DNA of 64,000 bases from Natronocella acetinitrilica (GCF_024170285.1 NZ_JALJXV010000003.1:1-64000), one strand, 5' to 3'; numbered from the stretch's first letter, positions 1-8,561 are shown. Notes: generated from the letters alone by a model not told the origin. A program made the numbers and translations.

Positions 1-103
1 TCTCGCTCCGTTCGAGTTACCCGCCACATAGGCGGCTGAGAGAATAATGCCGGTGTGCCAGGTGAAGGGCGCTTGGTTACCCGCCACATAGGCGGTTGAG
101 AGA
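1..103 (+). CRISPR. Type I-F CRISPR array, trailing end (two repeats, one full spacer)
   Basis: Two 28-bp repeats at 16-43 and 76-103 differ at one base (C to T at 96) and are separated by a 32-bp spacer (44-75), exactly the 28/32 geometry of type I-F. Each repeat has a 5-bp stem (CCGCC/GGCGG) around the loop ACATA, followed by an 8-nt handle (CTGAGAGA in the first). This matches the I-F crRNA layout read on the + strand. Positions 1-15 are the end of another spacer, so the array continues to the left of the window. No third repeat follows at the expected position (136), so this is the leader-distal end. The array points towards cas8f, which is the opposite of the common I-F order, where the array follows cas6f. 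Confidence 0.93.
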
Positions 104-208
104 GTGCCAAATCCTCCTGCATAAAACATAAATGCTAAATTAATGTTGCCATGTGCGGCGCAGCGTGGTTTCATAACGGCATTGCAGTCACTGGCAAGAG
201 GAGCCTTG

Positions 209-1579
209 ATGCGTCTTCGATCAAAGCCCCATCGGGACATGATGGGCGAGATTCGCGCACTGGAGAGCGAGAAGCGCGCCCTGAGTTGTCTGGTCCTGCG
301 CAATCACGACATCTTCAAGGTCCGGGTTTCTGCCTGCTACCCCACCATCACCAGCGACGAGGAATGCCGGGAATTCCTCACGCTCCTCATTTGCGGCTCA
401 CTGTTAGCAAAAAGCGAGGAGAAGGTGGAGCTGGGCAGCGCCTGGTTCACGGATCCGAAGAGCGCGGCAGAACTCATCAATCAGGCAGATGCACTGAAAG
501 GCCTTGCCAACTGCGCAGGTGCGATCAGCAGCCACCCAGTCAAGACCCTGGATGCCAACGCAAAAACTCGGCTTGCTAGCACCAGCCCGACAACCACCGG
601 GGCCCCGGTTGTCCATAGCGGGTGCCTGCCTGTCGACCGCCGCTGGATCTTCTCGGGCAGCGCGGCCGCACTGCGCGCCAAGGACTTCTGGCTCGCACTC
701 TTCTCGATAAACGGGCAGCCCAGTTGCCTCTTCGAGGTCTTCGCGGGCCTCGCAACAACGGAAGCCGCCGACATGGCCCTGCGTGCGCTGCGCGACATCG
801 GCGCGAGCGATGCGACCATCGAGGCCCTGAGCGCCGCCGCGCAAAGCGCGATTGCAGCGCCGCTGCCTGAGGCACCACTCGACAAGCAGCTCCTCCTTCT
901 CAACGTCCAAGACGAGGAGCCAGCGCACGACTACTTTGCCGTCTCCCCGGTACCGTCAGCCGCCATGCAGGTGCAACTCGCCGCCGCCATCGCACAGTTC
1001 GCTGAGCACCACCCAGAGCGCTTCGTCCCCTGGGAGTCGGTCACCTTTGGAAGCAACAACCCGCAGAACATCTCCGATTTCAACGCGTCGACCAAGGGCA
1101 ATAATCGCTTTCTGACCGCTGCCCTGCCGCGCATCCGCGGCGCTTCTATCGAGCGCCTGATCGCTCGTGCGGCGAGAGGCGGGGCGCTCTCGCGCATCGA
1201 TCGCAGGCAGGCCAAGCGCCTTGCCTGGCAGACACTGCACCACGTGCAACACACCCATTACCAGGCCCTGGTCGAGGAAGTCCTGGTAGACACCTACAGG
1301 GACCTCCTTGCACTGCGCGATGCAATCGCCGAGGAGCGACTCGGCGCCGCAGAGATTGCGGCCATCGGCAATCTGCCACAGGGGTTCACTGCGGGTTTCC
1401 TCGCCGGAACCGTCAGCCATGACGCCGCCAGGGCCGAGGCGACAGCGCTTGCCAACACACTCCAGCTGCTCCTCACCAAGGGCAGCAGGGACAAGGCCGC
1501 GCGGGCACTCACCGACGAGCAGCTCAATCTCTTCCGCACCACCACCGCGCGCTTTCTCCGCGCCAACCAGGGGGCCTGA
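209..1579 (+). CDS. cas8f: Type I-F Cascade large subunit Cas8f (Csy1)
   Basis: Large subunit of the I-F surveillance complex; in the family it recognises the PAM and holds the crRNA 5' end together with Cas5f. The diagnostic Csy1 stretch is present in the middle of the protein (FGSNNPQNISDFN, normally GGxKPQNIS-LN). I chose ATG 209 (456 aa) over the upstream ATG 143 because a good Shine-Dalgarno (AAGAGGAG) sits just before 209; the usual family length is about 430 aa. It opens a four-gene operon cas8f-cas5f-cas7f-cas6f and starts about 105 bp after the last CRISPR repeat. cas8f and cas5f are separate genes, unlike the fused Cas8/5 of I-F3 transposon-associated systems, so this is an I-F1-like effector. 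Confidence 0.9.
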   Translation: MRLRSKPHRDMMGEIRALESEKRALSCLVLRNHDIFKVRVSACYPTITSDEECREFLTLLICGSLLAKSEEKVELGSAWFTDPKSAAELINQADALKGLANCAGAISSHPVKTLDANAKTRLASTSPTTTGAPVVHSGCLPVDRRWIFSGSAAALRAKDFWLALFSINGQPSCLFEVFAGLATTEAADMALRALRDIGASDATIEALSAAAQSAIAAPLPEAPLDKQLLLLNVQDEEPAHDYFAVSPVPSAAMQVQLAAAIAQFAEHHPERFVPWESVTFGSNNPQNISDFNASTKGNNRFLTAALPRIRGASIERLIARAARGGALSRIDRRQAKRLAWQTLHHVQHTHYQALVEEVLVDTYRDLLALRDAIAEERLGAAEIAAIGNLPQGFTAGFLAGTVSHDAARAEATALANTLQLLLTKGSRDKAARALTDEQLNLFRTTTARFLRANQGA

Positions 1580-1581
1580 TC

Positions 1582-2499
1582 ATGGCAAGCTGCCATCTCG
1601 TCCTGCCCATGCAGGTGTACGGTGCGAATGTCATCGGCAACGGCTTCGTTGCCGGACTGCCCGGCATGAGTGCTGTCTACGGCTTTGCCCACGCCCTTGA
1701 GCGGGAGATCCGCGATCTCCTCGATGAGCAGGGCCGCAACACGGCACGCGCAGAGGTGATGAGTGTCACGCTCGCCATCGAGGAGCTCGAGCGCGATGCC
1801 GGTCATGCCCGACACGTGGTCTATACGGCCCAGGCCGCAGGCGCCGCCACCAAGGGTGCGCCCATCGTCGATGAACGCACGGCCCGCATCCGCCAGACAC
1901 TGATCCTCGAGATCGAGTGCAACGACGAGGGCCGGGATGCGCTCGATCGGCTGCTGATCGGCGGCGAGCTCGCCGCGCTCCTCGGCAACCTGCGCTATGC
2001 AGGCGGCACCCTGACGGTCCGACCAAGGCGCATTCGCATCGAGGCGAGCCTGGCGGAGGCCCTGGCCCGCGTGCCCGCATCGGCCTTCCTGCTCGAGGAC
2101 CGCTCCGAGCTCCTCGCCAAGCAGCAGCCCGGCGACCGCGACCGACTCGACACGCTACTTCGCCTTATCTCAAGGCCAAGACGCAAGCCCGCGGCCACCG
2201 AAGGTGAGCATGAGCAGGCGAGCGCAGCCGATCAGGACTATCTCGGGCTACTGCTGCCGCTTGCCGTTGGCTTCGTGCTGCTTGAGCACCCGCGGCACCG
2301 GCGCGGCGTGCGCGGTGGCTACCCCCACGCCTACGCAGAGCCCGTGATCGGGCTTGCCCGGGCACGCACCGCCGCATCGGTGCGCGCCGCACTGAGTGAC
2401 CCAGAGAGGGGCAGTCCGGCCATCTCCTGGATGCCTGACCAGGACACCCCGAATTCCTACATCATCAAAGGAGGCGCACCGTGCCAAACCAATCCCTGA
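1582..2499 (+). CDS. cas5f: Type I-F Cascade subunit Cas5f (Csy2)
   Basis: RAMP-fold subunit that pairs with Cas8f at the crRNA 5' handle. The N-terminus carries the Csy2 signature NVIGNGFVAGLPGMSAVYGF, the counterpart of the conserved glycine-rich segment before FxHALER, and HALER is present. The C-terminal half has PHAYAEPVIGLARA, equivalent to the family's PHxFAEPLxG motif. It is 305 aa, close to the usual 300-330. It starts 3 nt after the cas8f stop, and its 3' end overlaps the cas7f start by 19 nt, so the genes are translationally coupled. No residue that I know to be essential looks missing, but the family has no simple catalytic motif to check. Confidence 0.9.
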   Translation: MASCHLVLPMQVYGANVIGNGFVAGLPGMSAVYGFAHALEREIRDLLDEQGRNTARAEVMSVTLAIEELERDAGHARHVVYTAQAAGAATKGAPIVDERTARIRQTLILEIECNDEGRDALDRLLIGGELAALLGNLRYAGGTLTVRPRRIRIEASLAEALARVPASAFLLEDRSELLAKQQPGDRDRLDTLLRLISRPRRKPAATEGEHEQASAADQDYLGLLLPLAVGFVLLEHPRHRRGVRGGYPHAYAEPVIGLARARTAASVRAALSDPERGSPAISWMPDQDTPNSYIIKGGAPCQTNP

Positions 2500-3527
2500 C
2501 TCTCCCATCACTGCTGAGCTTCAAGCGCTCTATCCAGCCGACCATCGGCTATTTCTACGCCCGTGGCGGCGATGAGGCGGCGCTCGCGCCGGTACCGGTC
2601 ATCCGCCAGCGCCTGCGGGCAACGCTCTCGAATTTCAGCGAGCGCGACCAGGCCGAGAAGGAGTCGGGGGACGCCAAGAGCGCCGGCCGCGCCAACCTCC
2701 AGACCATCGAGATGGCGATTCTACCGGGTGACTGCGCCGAGGTTGTGCTGCGATTCTCCGTCCAGTTCCTGGCAAACGCCATGCGCGCCTACTCCTGTAA
2801 TGATGAGTCCGTGCTGGCAACGCTTGATCGCTTCTCGTCCGCCTACGCCGCCCGGGGTGGCTTCACCGAGCTCGCCCGGCGCTACTTCGCGAACCTCGCC
2901 ACCGGGCGCTTCCTGTGGCGCAACGAGTCGGCGCAGGACAAGGCGATCACGCTGCGCATCGATGAGCTCAAGGCGACCTTTGCACCAGCACTCTACGACT
3001 ACAGCCTCGAGCAGTTTGCCGAGCAGCAGGACGTGATCGAGCAGTTCGTCGCCCGGATCGCAGAGGCGCTCACCAACCGTCGCAAGCCCGCTGTCATGCA
3101 TGTCGAGGCGGTCGGCTATCTCGGCGCCGGTGCCGAGGTCTTCCCCTCCCAGGAGTTTGGTGCCGAGGAGAAGGGCGAGAAGATTTCCCGGGTGCTCGCC
3201 GCGATAACGACCGCTGACGGGACTCGCCAGGCCATCTTCCACAGCCAGAAGATCGGCAACGCCATCCGCCGTATCGACACCTGGTATCGGGACGGTGCGG
3301 AGGACTATCCCCTGCCGGTCGAGCCCTTTGGCATTGACCAGACCTTCAGCCGCGCCTACCGCGTCGAGGGCAAGCCGAAGAACGACTTCTACACCCTGGT
3401 GGAGAACAACCTGACCGACTATATCGCAGCTCTCGAGGCGGGGAGTGACATCACCGGCGACATGCACTTCGTGGCCGCCTGCCTGGTGCGCGGTGGCGTC
3501 TACTCCGGGAAGAAGGGGGCGAAGTGA
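2481..3527 (+). CDS. cas7f: Type I-F Cascade backbone subunit Cas7f (Csy3)
   Basis: Backbone subunit that polymerises along the crRNA spacer (six copies in characterised I-F complexes). Similarity to Csy3 is clear throughout: LSFKRSIQPT near the N-terminus, GGFTELARRYFANLATGRFL, EVFPSQEF, HSQKIGNAIRRIDTWY, VEPFGIDQTFSRAYR and NDFYTLVEN, ending in LVRGGVYSG. Length is 348 aa against about 340 in the family. The start is GTG 2481, with a strong AAAGGAGG Shine-Dalgarno at 2467-2474 inside cas5f. It is the best-conserved gene of the operon and shows no sign of decay. Confidence 0.96.
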   Translation: MPNQSLTLPSLLSFKRSIQPTIGYFYARGGDEAALAPVPVIRQRLRATLSNFSERDQAEKESGDAKSAGRANLQTIEMAILPGDCAEVVLRFSVQFLANAMRAYSCNDESVLATLDRFSSAYAARGGFTELARRYFANLATGRFLWRNESAQDKAITLRIDELKATFAPALYDYSLEQFAEQQDVIEQFVARIAEALTNRRKPAVMHVEAVGYLGAGAEVFPSQEFGAEEKGEKISRVLAAITTADGTRQAIFHSQKIGNAIRRIDTWYRDGAEDYPLPVEPFGIDQTFSRAYRVEGKPKNDFYTLVENNLTDYIAALEAGSDITGDMHFVAACLVRGGVYSGKKGAK

Positions 3528-4063
3528 TGGGCGAGCGGTTCTACCTCGATCTTGAGCCGCTGGTCCCGCTCTGTTCGGTCGAAGAGCTGCATCGCGGGGT
3601 GATCCAGCTGTTGCACGGAATGAACACCAACGCCCCCGCGCAGCGGCGCATCGCGCTTGCCTTCCCGGGCTGGCAGCACCACCCGGGTCACCCGCAGCAC
3701 ACCACCCTTGGGCGCACGCTACGCCTGGTGGGCGAGCGCCTCTCGCTGGTGCTCTTCTCCCGCCACCCCATCATCAGCCGGATGGAGGAGGGCGGGGAGC
3801 TTCGCGTCCTCCCGGTGCGCCCCGTCCCCGAGGACGCTGCCGAAGTCCGCTTCGTGCGGGACCGACGCAGGGAGTCCAGAATGCGGCGCTTCGGCAAGGA
3901 GGCGGCCGAGCTGCCCACCTACCCCTGGATCCGCTTTCAAAGCGAGAGCAACCGGCGGACTTTCTCGCTCAGCGTGCGCATGGAAGGGGCCGATCGAGCG
4001 GTGACGACGCAATACGGCACCTATGGGCTGAGCCTTGAGGGCAGCACCGTGCCGATGTTCTAG
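3527..4063 (+). CDS. cas6f: Type I-F crRNA endoribonuclease Cas6f (Csy4)
   Basis: Cuts the pre-crRNA 3' of the repeat stem-loop and stays bound to it. The C-terminus YGLSLEGSTVPMF matches the Csy4 ending YGLS-GG-VPxF. The N-terminal helix holds a histidine (IQLLHGMN) that lines up with catalytic His29 of the Pseudomonas enzyme, and an arginine-rich patch (RDRRRESRMRRFG) corresponds to the RNA-binding helix. Length is about 178 aa against 187. The start is ATG 3527 (or GTG 3524), overlapping the cas7f stop. An intact cleavage enzyme next to a stem-loop repeat with the right geometry suggests that crRNA is made. Confidence 0.92.
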   Translation: MGERFYLDLEPLVPLCSVEELHRGVIQLLHGMNTNAPAQRRIALAFPGWQHHPGHPQHTTLGRTLRLVGERLSLVLFSRHPIISRMEEGGELRVLPVRPVPEDAAEVRFVRDRRRESRMRRFGKEAAELPTYPWIRFQSESNRRTFSLSVRMEGADRAVTTQYGTYGLSLEGSTVPMF

Positions 4064-4176
4064 CGCGTGTTGTCCGCGGGCAGCGTCCTGCGGCTGGCTG
4101 CAAGGGAGACGTTGCTGGTCGCCTGTGTGCGGCAGCACGCCGAGTGATGACGCGCGGCGCCAGGGGGCGCCGACAG
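4064..4176 (+). pseudogene. 3' remnant of a DUF1566-like gene
   Basis: Directly after the cas6f stop, and in the same frame, the DNA encodes the tail LLVACVRQHAE followed by TGA (4145-4147). This matches the last residues (LVACVRQYAE) of the intact exported protein at 4316-4942. Similarity continues past the stop into the same GGCGCC-loop-GGCGCC hairpin (4155-4172 here, 4950-4968 in the intact copy). Only the 3' end of this copy remains, so the rest was lost or replaced on the cas side. Confidence 0.75.
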
Positions 4177-4315
4177 CAAGCGTTCCCGCCGCATGCGCGG
4201 GGACAGGTCCATACGGACGTCGGCGAGGCAGTCTGAGAGGCAGACGCATCAAGACACACTGGACATCATGCGGGGGCAGGTGTTAATTTAATTTAAATAA
4301 AAAAGGATACTTGCT

Positions 4316-4942
4316 ATGAAAAAGACGCATCACCTCATCGGCGCACTCGTGCTGGCGCTGCTGGCAACACCGGTGCTATCGGCTGCGAGCGGGGGCTTTA
4401 CGTTGCTCGTGCCCGTCAAGGGGCTCAAGCCCGCGGCAGCGGAAGCGCCAGGCCTGGTGCCGCAGGATTTCGGCCCGCCGCCAACCGGGTGCTCATCGCG
4501 GGGGGATGTGTGCGATGACGGCAGCATCTACGTCAGCTCACAGTTTGTTGCCGCAAGTGCCGCACACACGGTCTCGCGCGCCTGGTCGCCCACCCGGGAC
4601 GGCGAGGGCGAACTCGGCACGGTGGGCAGCCTTGATGCTTCAAGGGAGAATCTTGCAGCGAAGATCGCCCATGGCGGCGACTTTCCTGCCGCCCTCTATT
4701 GCGCCACCCTGAGCGCACACGGCCATGGCGACTGGATGCTGCCAGGTAATGTGAGCGCGGTCCTGTTCGCACTCAGAGACCATGGGGCGCAGCGGTCCAC
4801 GCTCTACTGGACATCCCATGAGCGCAGCGCGACGCAGGCCACACGGAGAGCGCTCTCCTCGACGGGCGGTGCAACCTCTGGCGGCGGCAGTGACAAAGCT
4901 ACGGTGGCACTGGTCGCCTGTGTGCGGCAGTACGCCGAGTGA
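4316..4942 (+). CDS. Exported DUF1566-like protein
   Basis: 208-aa protein with a signal peptide (KK at the N-terminus, hydrophobic core LIGALVLALLATPVLSA). The C-terminal half has the pattern of DUF1566/Lcl-type domains: a GDWxLP-like motif (HGDWMLPGNVS), then YWTSHE, then a terminal VACVRQ. Such domains occur in exported and adhesive proteins, but their function is not established. Two cysteines near residues 60-70 and two in the C-terminal domain could form disulfides. A long AT stretch (4284-4308) and an AAAGGAT Shine-Dalgarno precede ATG 4316. A truncated paralogue lies immediately upstream, and a SIMPL-domain gene follows. Confidence 0.6.
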   Translation: MKKTHHLIGALVLALLATPVLSAASGGFTLLVPVKGLKPAAAEAPGLVPQDFGPPPTGCSSRGDVCDDGSIYVSSQFVAASAAHTVSRAWSPTRDGEGELGTVGSLDASRENLAAKIAHGGDFPAALYCATLSAHGHGDWMLPGNVSAVLFALRDHGAQRSTLYWTSHERSATQATRRALSSTGGATSGGGSDKATVALVACVRQYAE

Positions 4943-4949
4943 TTCCGCT

Positions 4950-4968
4950 CGGCGCCTTTGGGGCGCCG
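4950..4968 (+). terminator. Hairpin after the DUF1566-like gene
   Basis: Seven-base-pair stem CGGCGCC/GGCGCCG with a 5-nt loop just after the stop codon. There is no T-run, so it may be a transcript-end stabiliser rather than a full intrinsic terminator. The same hairpin follows the truncated paralogue at 4155-4172. Confidence 0.4.
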
Positions 4969-4999
4969 ACAACCCTGAAAAGACGAGAGTGATCAACCC

Positions 5000-5698
5000 A
5001 TGAAACTGAAAATCAGGCTTGCGATCTTCGCCACGTTCGCACTTGCCTTCATCGTGGTAGTGTTCGCCCCCGGGGCCGAGCGGGCGGCGGAGAGTGCGGA
5101 GTACACGCTCAATTTCACCCAGACGATCGCGGTCACGCCCGATCGCGCCGAGGTGCGCGCGGCACTGGTCTCAAGGGGCAGTGACGCGGCGGCGATCCGC
5201 GCCGAGCTCGATCAGCGCGCGACAGCACTCAGCGAGGCGCTCGAGGCACTCGGCATCGAGCCTCGGCACATTGACATCGGCTCTCTGCAAAGCCACGCCC
5301 TGCACCGCATGGACCGTGGCGATCAGGCGCGCTTTGAGGCCCGTCGCGGCGTTCGCGTCACCGTGACCGAGCTCTCAGGACTGGGCGAGATCATCGCGGC
5401 GCTGAACAACGCCGGCGTGGAAGTGGTGAGCGGTATCAGCTACAGCGACAGCACCGGTGGCGAGGCCGTGTTGCTTGCCGCCCGCAACGAGGCGATCGCC
5501 CGCGCCCGCGCGCTCGCAGGCGATGGCCGCGCGCGGCTTGTATCAATCGATCTCGGCGAGCACGGCGCAAGCGCACCGCGCACCATGGCGCTGGCCGCCC
5601 AGGCCGAGAGCGCAACACCCCACTACGCGCCAGGCGAGCAGAGCCGATCGGCACAGGTCCGGGCCGTCTTCGAGATCACCCGCGCCGATCAGCCCTAG
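5000..5698 (+). CDS. Periplasmic SIMPL-domain (DUF541) protein
   Basis: 232 aa with an N-terminal hydrophobic segment (IRLAIFATFALAFIVVVFA) as signal anchor or signal peptide. The remainder has the SIMPL/DUF541 pattern: a VTPDRAEVRAALVSRG strand, a helix predicted to oligomerise (AELDQRATALSEALEALGI), then an IDIGSLQ strand and a later EAIARARALAGDGRARL segment. Family members (for example YggE and the kinase-interacting SIMPL) are periplasmic and linked to stress defence, with no known enzymatic activity. The gene follows the DUF1566-like gene by 57 nt and may be co-transcribed with it. Confidence 0.75.
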   Translation: MKLKIRLAIFATFALAFIVVVFAPGAERAAESAEYTLNFTQTIAVTPDRAEVRAALVSRGSDAAAIRAELDQRATALSEALEALGIEPRHIDIGSLQSHALHRMDRGDQARFEARRGVRVTVTELSGLGEIIAALNNAGVEVVSGISYSDSTGGEAVLLAARNEAIARARALAGDGRARLVSIDLGEHGASAPRTMALAAQAESATPHYAPGEQSRSAQVRAVFEITRADQP

Positions 5699-5788
5699 CG
5701 ACCAACCTCTGGTGCCAGCCACAGGTCGCTGCCAGCCCCCGAACAGGGTGCGCGGGGACCCTGGGAGCGGCGGATCCACGTGGCCGCG

Positions 5789-6307
5789 CTAGTCCTGCTC
5801 ATCCTCCTCATCCTCCTCATCCTCCTTATCCGAGGCGAGGCCGATGATCTGGAACGCGTCGTGCGGCCAGCGGTACTCGGCGAACTCCGCCTGGATCGCC
5901 GCCATGGCCCGCGTAAAGCGATACAGCCCCGCGACCGTGCCGCGGTTCGAGCCGCCCGGCGACAGCACGCCGGCGTAGGCGTCACGCAGCTCGATCGTCT
6001 CGATCGCCCGCTGGCAGGCAAGAACCGCCATCACAATGATCACCGCCGCCGTCGCGGGAGTGGATTGCTTGATCAGACGACGCACCAGCGCGGGCCGCTG
6101 CGCGGGCGTGCGCTTTAGCAGATCGGCAACAAACTCACTGTTGTCCGCCTCGAACCCCGCCAGATTCCGGGCAGCGTGGCGCCGCCAGAGACGGCGGACC
6201 TTGACGACGTCGAAATGCGCATCGAGCAGCGCTGCGAGATCGCACAGGTCCGCCTGCGCAAAACGCGCGTAAGACCCCATCGATCGCTCACTGGAATCCC
6301 TCGGCAT
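5789..6307 (-). CDS. Hypothetical protein with an acidic repeat tail
   Basis: 172 aa from the ATG at 6307, preceded by GAAGAGGGGG as ribosome-binding site; an upstream in-frame start at 6346 is possible. I do not recognise the family. It is mostly helical, with a hydrophobic stretch in the middle (TAAVIIVMAVLACQ). It ends in DKEDEEDEEDEQD, encoded by four copies of a 9-bp unit (5789-5829 region). Slippage in this repeat could change tail length. It converges with the SIMPL gene. Confidence 0.55.
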   Translation of the reverse strand: MPRDSSERSMGSYARFAQADLCDLAALLDAHFDVVKVRRLWRRHAARNLAGFEADNSEFVADLLKRTPAQRPALVRRLIKQSTPATAAVIIVMAVLACQRAIETIELRDAYAGVLSPGGSNRGTVAGLYRFTRAMAAIQAEFAEYRWPHDAFQIIGLASDKEDEEDEEDEQD

Positions 6308-6550
6308 AACCCCCTCTTCACCACCCGGTGCCCCAGCCCAGCCCACCGACTCTAGCGGATCGCCACCAGACCCACCAGCGGCGAAGCCGCGAGCAGACCG
6401 GAGCTGCTGGGGGCGGACTTGTTTGATCGTTGTTTGACGGACAGGGCGGGCGCCGGCCTGTGGCCGTCATTGATATGCCTTTTAAATAGACACCTACGGG
6501 CCACACTTAAACCAGAAGGTTATTTGATAGGCGACAGCGATCGACCCGGG

Positions 6551-8467
6551 TCAGCCGGCGAGCGCGAGCGCGTCCTCGCGCAGGCACGCAAGCGCCGCGG
6601 CCTCGGGCAGTGGGCGGCTGAAGTGAAAGCCCTGGAGCATCTCGCAGCCAAGCTCCCGCAGGTAGGCCGCCTGGGCCGCCGTCTCCACCCCCTCGGCGAC
6701 GATGGCAAGCCCGAGATGGCGTGCCATGGCGACGATGGTGCGGGTGATGGCAATGTCGTCCCGGTCACCGGGCAGGCCACGCACGAACGAGCGGTCGATC
6801 TTCAGCTGATCGATGCGGAAGTGCTTCAAGTAGGAGAGCGAGCTGTAGCCGGTGCCAAAGTCATCGAGCGCGATGGGGAAGCCGCGGCGCTTCAGCCGGC
6901 GCACCTGGCTTGCGGCGAATTCCGGATCGCGCATCAGCGCGGTCTCGGTGATCTCAAGGGTCAGGCGCCGCGGCGCAATCCCGGCCGCCCGGGCCGACTC
7001 GGCGAGGCGCATGGCGATATCGGGCTGGAGGAGCTGGCGTGCGGAGAGATTGACCGAGACGCCAACCCGCGCCCCGCCCGCAGCGTCCCAGCGGCCCAGT
7101 GCGGCCGCCGCCTCGCGGAACACCCAGTCGCCGAGCTCGTTGATGACACCGGTCTCCTCGGCAATCGGGATGAACTCCGCCGGGGAGATCATGCCGTCGA
7201 CGGGGTGATTCCAGCGCACCAGCGCCTCGAAGGCGCAGATCGAACCGGTGCGCGCATCAATCGCCGGCTGGAAGTGCAGGCAGAACTGCTGGTCGCGCAG
7301 CGCCAGGCGAAGCTCGGTGGCAAGGCGCAGGCGGCGCACGGCCTGCTCGTTGATCTCGCGGCTGAAGCGCTCAAGCCCGCCGCGCCCGCCGCGCTTCACC
7401 CGATTCATGGCGGAGTCGGCGTACTTGATGAGGTCCTGGGCGCTCGCCCCGTCAAGCGGCGCATGCACAAGCCCGAGGCTCGCCCGGCAGAAGACCTCGA
7501 CGCCGTCGAGCATGAAGGGCGCATCGAAGACCGACTGGATCTCACGGGCGGCAGACTCGAGCGCATCACCATCCTCGGCCGCATCGATCAGCATGCAGAA
7601 CTCATCCCCACCGAAGCGCGCCAGGCAGTCCCCACCGCGCAGGCGCCGGGCAATCCGCGCGCCGACGGCCTGGAGCAGCCGGTCGCCGATCTCGTGCCCC
7701 AGGGAGTCATTAATTGCGGAGAAATGATCAAGATCGAGCTGGATCACACCAAAGCCGCGCCGCCGCCCAGGCGCCTGCTCGGCCATCCGGGCAGCCAGGC
7801 GCATCTCAAATCCGGGTCGGTTCAAGAGCTCGGTGAGTGCATCATGGCTTGCCATGAACTCAAGGCGCTCGCGATAGGCCCGCGCGGTGACGTTATCGAG
7901 GATGCCGACCACGAGATAGCCGCCGGCGACCCGTGTCGCAGACACCCGCCGCTCGGCAAACACCCCGCTGCCCATCTCCACCAGCGCCTCACCGCTCCAC
8001 TGTGCGAGGCCATCGTCGAGATAGTCCCAGAGCGAGCGCTGGGTGCCACGACCTGGCGGGTCCTCAAGCAGAATCGCCGGTAACCGCGCCGGCCCAGTCG
8101 CCTCGCGGCCACTGCGAAAGGCCGCATTGGCATAGACCACTTCCCGGGCCGGGCTCACTACCATGAACGCATCACTGGAGGCGGCAACCGCCGCGCCAAT
8201 GAGCGCCTGGTGGAGTGAGCCCACGGCCGATTTTGCGTCGCGACGGACCCGTTGGGCGAGCACCAGGCGCGCAACGAGGCCCTGGAGTGCGCGAAGGGGG
8301 CCGGCAAGCAGCACGCTCCAGAGTGCGCCCAGGAAAAGCCAGTACCAGGGGCCGAGGGCAAGGTCAGGCAGCAGTCCCGCCGGCGCCATGCCAGCAACCG
8401 GCAGCACGGTGGCCGTGCAGGCGAGGAGGAGCAGGGCGCCAAGCGCACTTCGGTCTGACTTGAACAT
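6551..8467 (-). CDS. Membrane GGDEF-EAL protein (cyclic di-GMP turnover)
   Basis: Predicted inner-membrane enzyme for cyclic di-GMP synthesis and breakdown. Two hydrophobic segments lie in the first 60 residues, then a PAS-like segment (AASSDAFMVVSPAREVVYAN), a GGDEF domain with an intact RFGGDEF site at about residue 284, and an EAL domain with intact EALVRW at about 412. Further EAL motifs are present: LTLEITET, DDFGTGYSSLSYL, LKIDRSFV and AEGVET. Both catalytic motifs look complete, so either or both activities are possible. The start is the ATG at 8467 (638 aa); an upstream ATG at 8503 is equally open. It is monocistronic. Confidence 0.92.
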   Translation of the reverse strand: MFKSDRSALGALLLLACTATVLPVAGMAPAGLLPDLALGPWYWLFLGALWSVLLAGPLRALQGLVARLVLAQRVRRDAKSAVGSLHQALIGAAVAASSDAFMVVSPAREVVYANAAFRSGREATGPARLPAILLEDPPGRGTQRSLWDYLDDGLAQWSGEALVEMGSGVFAERRVSATRVAGGYLVVGILDNVTARAYRERLEFMASHDALTELLNRPGFEMRLAARMAEQAPGRRRGFGVIQLDLDHFSAINDSLGHEIGDRLLQAVGARIARRLRGGDCLARFGGDEFCMLIDAAEDGDALESAAREIQSVFDAPFMLDGVEVFCRASLGLVHAPLDGASAQDLIKYADSAMNRVKRGGRGGLERFSREINEQAVRRLRLATELRLALRDQQFCLHFQPAIDARTGSICAFEALVRWNHPVDGMISPAEFIPIAEETGVINELGDWVFREAAAALGRWDAAGGARVGVSVNLSARQLLQPDIAMRLAESARAAGIAPRRLTLEITETALMRDPEFAASQVRRLKRRGFPIALDDFGTGYSSLSYLKHFRIDQLKIDRSFVRGLPGDRDDIAITRTIVAMARHLGLAIVAEGVETAAQAAYLRELGCEMLQGFHFSRPLPEAAALACLREDALALAG

Positions 8468-8561
8468 GGAATCTGACCAACCTGGATGGCCCGCAAGGGG
8501 CATTTTTTCAGAACTATATTAAATATCCGGTCAACCGTCAAATAGTATCTGTAAAATATAG

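Noticed and set aside
44-75. Spacer match inside the window (self-targeting)
   Set aside because: I found only a shared 10-base word near 61128, far short of a protospacer.
1-4063. CRISPR-associated transposon (I-F3, Tn7-like)
   Set aside because: cas8f and cas5f are separate genes and no tniQ or tns gene is in view, whereas I-F3 has a Cas8/5 fusion with TniQ. This could only be reopened by sequence to the left.
6419-8083. 554-codon + strand frame opposite the GGDEF-EAL gene
   Set aside because: Antisense shadow of a gene with clear motifs; the composition is not protein-like.
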